From NCBI GenBank assembly GCA_005281725.1, contig SSBO01000002.1, positions 978,845 to 1,042,844 of the forward strand: a stretch of 64,000 nucleotides of DNA, given 5' to 3'. The notes below the pieces were generated by a model that saw only the letters and a list, made by a program, of their open reading frames with translations, did no database searches and was not told the DNA's origin. The DNA is from Wuchereria bancrofti. Lineage: Eukaryota > Nematoda > Chromadorea > Rhabditida > Onchocercidae. Within the stretch, counting starts at the first letter, position 1. Each line of letters begins with the position of its first letter. A program made the position numbers and the translations under genes. Below are positions 55,901 through 64,000 of the stretch, in pieces.

Positions 55901-57301
55901 AAGGAAATTTAATTCTGTTGCTTTGCTAACATTTTAAAATTCATATTTTTGCCAAATCCGTTATTCGAAATGACTAAATAGAGATTCTCTATACATGGCT
56001 TAAATCAAAATTAATATAGAGTGTTTTTCTTGAACATAAATTTAGCAGCAACCGAGAAAACCATTTTTACTGAAAATTTATTGTACAACGGAAAAAAAAA
56101 TTTTCTATAGAAATTTTCAGAGCGCTAAGAGAATTTTTAAATAGACTTTTAGAATAAAAATTGTTGCATTAATCTTTCTTCAAGGCGTTCAACGCTTTGA
56201 ATCAACTGAAAGGTTTGCATTACAATTGATTTTAGAAAAAAGTGAAGTGAAAAATTTAATCGCTAAAGGGAATTATTTTAAAAAGTCTAAAATATCTTAC
56301 TTTTTAATTTTTTATTTAGTATTGCTAATTGTTATGCATTTTGTAACTTTGCCAAAAGCCTAAAGTTAAGAGAAATGAAGCAAAAATTGCTGTTTACAAT
56401 ACGCCTAGTAATAGCAGCAGATTTAAAAATTGAAATACAATATAAAAACTAAAAAAAAATGTGATATAAAGCTATGAAAAAAAAATCTCAGTCATTTAAC
56501 TTCATACATGAAAGAAACAAAACTATCAACAAAAATTCGGTCGAGAACGATTTAACCGCAATGGTAAAACTAAAATAATTGGTTGAATAAATGTAAAAAA
56601 AAAGTTGAATAAACCTATAACCGTTCGCTGAGGTATGATATGGCATATAGAAATCATTATATCTTGTATAAGTTGTGAATTATTGAAATAGTGAAATAAA
56701 AGTTATAAAGTGAATTCTCTACGTTTATTTAATCTATATTGATCGGAGCATAATTCTTTTTTTTATTGATGAAAAAGACTAAAGCAAAGAAATTAAAGAA
56801 GACAAACTTATTTTGATCCCATTTGGGGTAGCATAAAAAAAACAAAAATACTATTTTTATCAAAACAAATCGATAATTCAGTTCTTCGATTCCATTTCAT
56901 ATTTTGCAAGCCGTAATTTCTGGAAGTAACAGTGAATAGTTCAAATCTCAATCTTGTCGACTTTTTTTTTTTACAAAAGGATATTATGAGGATGTCAAGT
57001 TGAGATGGATCAGAGATTAGAAAGAGAGAGCAAATGATATTTCCTGTAATGACAAAAGGATTGGCGCATAAAGTAAAATGTTTGCAATCTTCCTGAGCAC
57101 AAGAGAATATAGGAAAATACTTCCATGAATGTTCACTTTCGTTACTTTTTTTTTTCTTATAGTGGGATTAGATTAGTAAAAGGTATTAATACTTGGTATA
57201 AGTAATATTACATTTTAAGTAAATTGAAATGTGCGACAATTTTTTTATATTTGATGAATATTTGGTAATTTTGTTATTTTTCAGAGTGAGTGAGTGTTCC
57301 C
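55901..57301. other. AT-rich DNA upstream of the zinc-finger gene
   Basis: No gene or strong repeat was seen. TTATTTTTCAG at 57274-57284, 17 bp before the zinc-finger ATG, is a good acceptor and may receive a spliced leader or end a 5' UTR intron. Confidence 0.5.
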
Positions 57302-58779
57302 ATGGAAGGTATCCAAGCGGTTTTCGATTATTTAAGAAGGGAACCTGTAATGTTTGATGCATTACAGAGTTTTGTAAAAGAAACAATCCGGGTAATTTTT
57401 ACTTTATTTTTCTTTTTCTTTTCAACACTTTTTTTTTTTTTGCTCTAAATTGATGGCAGTTTGAAGAAAGTGTTGCAGAACCTTCTGCCACAAATTTAAA
57501 ATATGACTGCAAAAAGTAACTTTTCAGTTTGAGCGATCGCTCATGACCCTCTTGGACATAGCTCAAATGAAATTGGACGAAATAGAAGAGCGAAATGCTC
57601 AAGAAGAAATGGAAGAGGACGCGGTATCTCAGGAGCCGACAATTGATGAAGATGAGGCAGAGTCGGCCCCTCTACCGGAAAATAATGATGAGGCCGAGAA
57701 TTGGCCATACGAAGCAGAGTGGGCCCCTCTGCCAGAAGAAGGCGATGAAAACGAAGAGCCTGAGGTACACGCGGCGGCATCAATGGAGACGAGTGGAGTT
57801 GAGGAGCGGATTGAATCAGTCCGTGAACTCGTCCTGTAAGTTTTGATTTTTGCAACAATTTTATAGCAAAGCAATAATTAGAAGAAGGTAGTATGTATAT
57901 AGAAAAGCAATAATTAAACAATACTGTTAAGTAATTTACATTAAATGTGTCTGTTTCAGGAGAACAAGGACGATCGAAATCCCAATCCTCGCCACTCAGC
58001 AGGTATTGGCTGCGGCAACACCGGAACAATTCCGTCCCGCTGACTTAGGGGACCTACCGGAGCAGCTCCGAAGGGAGTTGCAAGTGCCGCAGGCAATGCC
58101 ATACACGGTGCTTCAGGAAGAAGGAACCAACCGCATCGGTAATTTATAATTTTAATTCCTTACTGATCAAATCATATTTGTGAGTTAAGTCATAAAATTT
58201 TATCCTTTGTAGCAAATCAAAACGATCGCAAAATTTCTATATTGGTGTTTTAATAAATAACATTTTTTTATACTTCTATTTTCAGTGTGTGGTATTTGCA
58301 ACAGGCAATTCGAAACATTAAAAGGGTGGCGCATCCACGCTTCGAGGATGCACAAGCAGGACGGTAAGTATATTTCAAAACGAAATTTTCAGTTACTTTT
58401 TAAAAATGTTGGTATTTGATTTGTCTGAAAGCTAGCAAACTCAACTCACATATTCCAGGTTTTTGCGCCCGGTGTGGCCATAACCTTCTGCTGCCACCCG
58501 AATATACGGCCGCACAGCGGAAAGCTGCCGTGGAACTTCATGCCCTCGATTGGTGCCCGAGGGCATGTGCGGCCGTAATGAGCGAAAGGCAGGTAAAGCG
58601 CCGCAGACTGGATCTTGTGGGGAGAGAAGAGGATGCGCATCACCTCTTCGTTCCAGGTAAAAATTCATATATAGGAAGTGAAATTTAAAGATGAAAAAAG
58701 ATTCGAATGATTGTAGAAAAAATCATAAAGTGAATCTCGTAGTTTTTCTTATCAGTAAATTTTTCTTTCAGGCCAATGA
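57302..58779 (+). CDS. C2H2 zinc-finger protein, GC-rich, possibly mobile-element derived
   Basis: Six exons, 57302-57391, 57528-57835, 57960-58138, 58286-58363, 58459-58656 and 58772-58779, give 286 residues. Residues 1-35 are plain. About 36-135 are very acidic, with two similar ESAPLPE / EWAPLPE segments. A single C2H2 finger spans exons 3-4: CGICNRQFETLKGWRIHASR followed by MH, that is C-x2-C, Phe, His-x4-His. Exon 5 holds a second Cys/His-rich segment (CARCGHN, then DWCPRACAAV) and a basic KRRR. A lone finger of the F-x-T-x-x-G-W-x-x-H type is common in N-terminal parts of nematode and other non-LTR retroelement proteins, but no reverse transcriptase is visible here. The exons are clearly richer in GC than their introns and than the other genes in the window. 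The 3' end is uncertain: an alternative in-frame acceptor (GTTCCAG, 58818-58824) would give a last exon from 58825, ending at TAG 58863-58865 or continuing through donor GTTAGT at 58861. Confidence 0.72.
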
Positions 58780-58865
58780 TATCGGGCCATCCTCACGCGG
58801 CTAACCTGTCGCTGCCTGTTCCAGTGCTCGGTCCTCTATCGATGAAACATGTCCAAGAGGGTTAG

Positions 58866-59195
58866 TAATTCCAAAAATAAAAAAAAAAAAACCAAAAAAT
58901 AAAAAAATAAAAAATAAAAAAAATCAAAAAAAGATCAAAAAAATCAAAAAAGAAAAAAAACATAAAAATAAAAAAACCAAAAAAAAATTAAAATAAATGA
59001 AAAAAGAATCAAAAAAGAAAATAAAAAAAATCAAAAAAAGATCAAAAAAATCAAAAAAGAAAAAAAACACCAAAAAAAATTAAAATAAATGAAAAAAGAA
59101 TCAAAAAAAAAAAAAATAAAAAAAATCAAAAAAAAATCAAAAAAGAAAAAAAAGCAAAAAAAAAAATAAAAATAATTAAAAAATTTTTTTATTTG
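58866..59195. repeat. A-rich low-complexity tract
   Basis: Top strand is almost only A with AAAATCAAAAAAG-type units repeated at irregular spacing. A segment of about 90 bp around AAAATTAAAATAAATGAAAA recurs (near 58983 and 59075). It starts directly after the GC-rich zinc-finger gene. Confidence 0.85.
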
Positions 59196-62100
59196 AAATA
59201 ATTTAAATTGAGAACAACTGAATTCAAAAATGTATGAGAAAAGGAAATAAAGTAATTTAGGGTTTTTATAGCTGTTTTACATTTGCACATATCATTTGTT
59301 GTTTGTAGAGGCATGCTTGAAATTGAAAAGATTGTGGAAGGGAAATTTTTTTTGTAATTAAGAATTTCAAACCAACCTTATTGCATCGAATTCAGTTGTT
59401 TTCATTTGTTTTCGTTGCGAGCCCCTTATGGGCGGCTAACTTTTATTAAATGTTTAGTGTTTAATTTTTTTTTCCGTTCAAGAATTATTTTTAATAATTT
59501 AATGTTTCTAATGTTTTTTTATTTATTTCTAATGCCCTTAATTTTTTATTTTTAATACTCTTTTTTTTTAAATAACTCATAACAGTTGTTTATTTTTTAC
59601 GGTTTATGTTACTTGTTTGTTGATTTTGAATTTTTTATTGAGATTTTTCATTTTTCTTTTAATTGTTGATTAACCGTGTCAAATTTTTTTAATTTGGTGC
59701 TTCTATTGATGTATATAACGGGTACCAATTTTTCAACTTATAATAAGTTCTTGAATTTTTTTATTTCTATTTGTTTATGCCATGTACGCTTCTTAGGATA
59801 GTTTCTTTTTTGGTTAATTTCTATATTTAAGCATGTTTTAATAGCACTGAGTAATTTTTTAAGGTTTCTACAAGCATTTAAGCTTCCCCTGCCGCCACTA
59901 ATAAATTTGATAATTGTCATATTTGCTAGTTTTATTTTTTAAGTGCAATCAAGAATTGGTACCTGTTCTTTTAAGTATCATTGTGAGGAGAAAAATCGAG
60001 GGTAGTTGTAGAGTTTACACCTACCTTTGACATTGTTTATATACAACTATGATTTTTGATTTTTCTTAATTTTTCAAAGATTTCTTTTGAATTAGCAGAG
60101 TATTGAAGGAAATTTTGGTAATTTCTCGAATTCTTTTTTTTTAGTATTTGACTGAATTGATCGAATTTTTTGGGCCATTTTAAATTTTGATGTTTTTCTG
60201 ATTTTTTGAAGTTTTCAAAACATTTAGAAATTGCTTCAAACGTTTGGATATCTCTAATTTTTTGCCGTCCTTCCAATTTTTTACATTTTTTTCCATTTTT
60301 TTTTTGTATTTTTGATAAACTTTTTGCATGATTCTTTGTTTAGTTCACTTACTTTTTATCACTTACTTTTTATTGGACAATATTTTATATTATTTTTGTA
60401 TTCAGCAATATTTTTATTAAATGCATGTTTTTATTGATTGTTGATTTTTTAAATTTTTATATATTTTTTAAAATTTTTTAATATGTTTTTTATATTTTAT
60501 ATGTTTTTTAGTTTGTTTATTTTTTATATATTTTTTAGTTTTAATACTTTTTATATTTTTCTATATTTTTTAAATATTTTTTATATATTTTTATTTTTTA
60601 TATGTTTTTTAGTAATTTTCATATTTTTTATGTATTTTTTATATTTTTTTAACATATTACTTTAAACACTTTTTTATGCATTTGTTTAATTTTTTATTTT
60701 TTATATTTTTTTGATATTCTTTATTTTTTAAAATTTTTTATACTTTTTTTCATATTTTTTACTTTTTTGTGCATCTTTTAATACTTTTTTTATGTATTTT
60801 TTGTATTTTTAAATTTTTTTATATATTATTTTTGTTAATTTATATGCATTTACCAATTCTTTCTTGTTCATCTGCCTTTATTATTTCTTCCAATGTTTTT
60901 ACATGTATTTTTGATTTATTTTTTGCACAATTTTTTTTTTATTTATTCATTTTTTAAACAATTTTTTCCACTAATTTTTTTAAGCTACCCTTTTAAAATT
61001 TTGTATTTTTTTCAAATTTTTGCACATATAATTTTGAAATCGAAATTTTTGATTTCTCGCTTTTAAACTGCACTAAAATTAATCTTTTATTGATTTTTAA
61101 AATTAATTTGATTAACGCGAATCATCAAATTTAGCGAATTGATTTTTCTTAATTTGATCTTTGAATTTTTTGTTTCCTTTTGATGTCTCGAATCTTTATT
61201 TTTTTCATTTTTTTTATTTTTGATTTTTGAAAATGCATGCTTTTTTAGCTTACACTAATCACGCGTCTCTTAATGCAAATTTTTCCTTAAATTAATTTTT
61301 CTCTTTCGAAACTGTTTTTTAAACCATTTCTGATACTTTTAATTACTGTAAGCTTTTTGTCAACTTTGCTTGCCTCACTAACTGCAATTTATACTTTTAT
61401 CCTTTAATGCATGCTTTCTCTGTTAATTCCATTTTTTCCTTTTGTTCTTTTATTAATTGCATGTTTTTATGTTTATTTCGCTTACTTTTAATATTGGACA
61501 ATATTTTATATTATTTGCAGTTGAAACCATTTTCCATTTTCTTTGTTTCTGCATGCAATTTCGGTTACTTATAACTTACTGCATGCTTTTTATGTTAACT
61601 TAATCTATTGTTATTTTTGGCTAGCATTCTTGATTACCTACTATCTTCTTTTTATATGTATATAATTTGTTTGAAATATTTTTTGTCATCTTTGTTTCTT
61701 ACAGGTATTTTTGGTTATTCCCTTTAAATGCATGCTTTTTATTAATTGTTGATGCATGCCACTTTTGTTGTTTTGCTAACTGCATGCTTTTTTAAATCTA
61801 GCTTATTATTTTTTGATAATAATTTATATTACTTGTAGTTATACATTTTTTCTTATTTAGTTGTTTTCATTATTTCTTGATTTCATTTTTGCATGTATTT
61901 TTGATTTGCTTTCTGCATGATTTTTTTCTGTTCATTTCACTTACTTTTGGTGTTGGACAATATTTTACACTACTTACAGTTTAGATTATTGTTTATCTTT
62001 TATTTCGGTACTCATTTTTAATTATTTATAATTTACTGCATGCTTTTCCTGTTTGCTCACCCTGTCTGCTTTTTTGTACGTTTACTAATTGCATGCTTTT

Positions 62101-64000
62101 TTCTATGTTTGCTAATTGCATGCTTTGTTTGCTAACCTATTAGTGTTGGCTAATATTTTGTATTGTTATTATTTGATAACAATTGATATTACTTTTAGTT
62201 ACGAACCTTTTTCTCTTATTTAGTTGTTTTCCAATATTTTTGGATTTTGTTTTTGCATGCAGATCTGTTTTAATTTTTGCACGAATTTTTTGTTTACTTC
62301 ATTTACTTCTTATATTGAGCAATATTTAGTATTATTTTTGTACTGTGTTATATTTTCATATTCTATTAAATGCATGTTTTTTATTGATGGTTGTTACACA
62401 TCATATGTAGTTTTTATATTTTTTAAATATATTTTTTAATATTTTTTATATTTTTTAATACATTTTTATACATAATCATTTATATTTCAAAAACTTTTTC
62501 ATATTATTTTTTATTTTTTTAATATATTTTATACATATTTTTCGTATTTTCTTAATTTTTTAAAAATTTTTTTAATATCTTTTTTCTATTTTTGTTAATT
62601 TATATGTATTCGTATCAGTTTTCTCTTGTTTATCTGATTGTTTGTTTTTTTGTTTTTGCATGTATTTTTAATTAACTTTTTGCATGTTTTTTTTTCTGTT
62701 CACTTCACTTACTTTTGGTGTTGGGACAATATTTTATATTACTTATAGTTTAGATCATTCTTTGTCTTTTATATCTGTCTTCATTTTTAATTATTTATAA
62801 TTTACTGCATGCTTTTCCAATCTTTGCTTACTCTGTCTGCTATTGTTGCATGCTTTTTTGTATGTTTACTAATTGCATGCCTTTTGTATGTTTACTAATT
62901 GCATGCCTTTTTGTTTATTTTGCTTATTATTGTTATTGGCTAATATTTTTTTAATACTCGTGTTTCGAATTTCTTTCGTTACCTTTGTTTCTTACATGTA
63001 TTTTTGGTTATTCCCCCTAAATGCATGCTTTTTATTAATTGCTTATGATGCATTTTTTCTTATTTCGTTGTTTTCATTATTTCTTGATTTTATTTTTGCC
63101 TGCATTTTTGATTTACTTTTTGCATGATTTTTTTTGTTTCGTTCACTTACTTTTTGTACTAAACAATATTTTTATGTTTTATTAAATGCATGTTTTCTTT
63201 TTTTGCATGTCGTTTTGTTGTTTCACTAATTGCATATACATTTTTTTTATATCACTTGTATCATTTTCATTAATTTGTATGTATTTATATCAATTTTCCT
63301 CTTTTTCTCTTATTTAGTTGTTTTCCAATATTTCTGGATTTTGTTTTTGCATGCAGATCTGTTTTACAAATTTTTTTGTTTCTTTCATTTCTGCATGCAT
63401 TTTTGGTTACTTATAATTACTGCATGCTTTTTGTATACTTTGCTCTATCTGTCCACTGTTTACTAATTGCACGCTTTTTTGTTTACCTATTACTATTATT
63501 GACTAATATTTTACATCACACACAATTTTGAATCTTGTTACTTTTGTTTCTATGTGCATTTTCACTTTTTCCTATTATGTGTATGTTTTCTTTTATAGTT
63601 ATTACTCGTTGTTATTGGATAATAATTTATATTAATAACAGTTTCGAGTCTCTTTTTGTTATTTAGTTATTTTCAAAGTTTTTTAAAATTTGTTTTTGTA
63701 TGTATTTTTTTCTTTTTTATTATCTTGTTTGCACGTCTTTTGTTAACTTTGCTCCTTCCATCAACACTAATTTATACTGGTAATGCGTGCTTTTTTTTTT
63801 CACTTTTATTAACTGTGTTCTTTTATTGTTGGTTTAAGTTATTATCGCTATTTGATAATATTTTAAATTACTTGTAGTTTTGAATCTTTTTTTATTATCT
63901 TGTTCTTGCATGCCTTTATGCTAATTTTAATTAGTGCACGTTTTTTTTTCTACTGCTTCTGTTACTGTACGCATGTTTTTTCTATTATTAACTACACGGT
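59196..64000. repeat. T-rich degenerate repeat tract with TGCATG/GCATGC motifs
   Basis: Top strand is T-dominated to the window edge. Recurrent landmarks are TGCATGCTTTTT, GTTTACTAATTGCATGC, TTGGACAATATTTTATATTA or TTGATAATAATTTATATTA followed by CTTGTAGTTT or a variant, and ATTTAGTTGTTTTC. Between 61.2 and 63.9 kb they recur every few hundred bases, as in a decayed tandem array. The many Phe/Ile/Tyr-rich open frames are products of T-richness and not genes. Confidence 0.7.

Noticed and set aside
57541..58029. 162-codon minus-strand open frame across the zinc-finger gene
   Set aside because: It is antisense to exons 2-3, which have a spliced, phase-consistent model with a recognisable finger. 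The frame crosses the plus-strand intron and exists mainly because the local DNA is GC-rich.
59738..63877. Many Phe/Ile/Tyr-rich plus-strand frames resembling membrane proteins, and Lys/Asn-rich minus-strand ones
   Set aside because: Composition follows directly from T-richness; no conserved motif, no splice logic, and repeat landmarks run through them.

Overview
The window looks like nuclear DNA of a parasitic (filarial/spirurid-type) nematode. It is strongly AT-rich, and its protein-coding genes are split by mostly 100-700 bp introns with TTTCAG-type acceptors. One gene is a typical nematode cuticle collagen, and several start codons sit just after an acceptor-like AG, as expected for spliced-leader trans-splicing. 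No bacterial, plasmid, rRNA, tRNA or CRISPR features were seen. Every multi-exon model below was built by hand from splice sites, and all exon phases close into one open frame.

Layout. 1-77: possible 3' end of an upstream gene. 4961-6636 (+): cuticle collagen, 301 aa. 10565-20996 (+): RING-finger protein with a C-terminal membrane anchor, 434 aa, with one 5.95-kb intron. 25134-30473 (+): SLY1/SCFD1, a Sec1/Munc18-family factor of ER-Golgi fusion, 631 aa in 15 exons, one intron being GC-AG. On the minus strand follow a penta-EF-hand ALG-2/PDCD6 homologue (32579-33548, 172 aa), the exosome ring subunit RRP43/EXOSC8 (35689-37828, 276 aa) and a BACURD-type KCTD adaptor (38721-41119, 345 aa). The last two are head-to-tail 892 bp apart. 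57302-58779 (+): a GC-rich, C2H2 zinc-finger gene of about 286 aa that contrasts with its surroundings and may derive from a mobile element.

The 16 kb from 41.1 to 57.3 kb has no convincing gene but is full of structured repeats. These include an inverted-repeat element (42.4-43.1 kb), a nearly perfect palindrome with 1,025-bp arms (45.7-47.8 kb) and a tandem duplication (50.3-54.1 kb). A roughly 330-bp repeat family lies in both orientations (52.6-55.9 kb). After the zinc-finger gene the sequence is A-rich for about 330 bp. It then becomes a 4.8-kb T-rich tract with many TGCATG/GCATGC motifs, running to the window edge.

The conserved genes do general cell work: SNARE-mediated ER-Golgi fusion (SLY1), calcium-regulated COPII/ESCRT adaptor function (ALG-2), RNA decay (RRP43) and ubiquitin ligation (BACURD with CUL3, RING protein). 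No new defence or mobile system with coherent coding content was found. The repeat-rich block and the GC-rich zinc-finger gene are the unusual parts.
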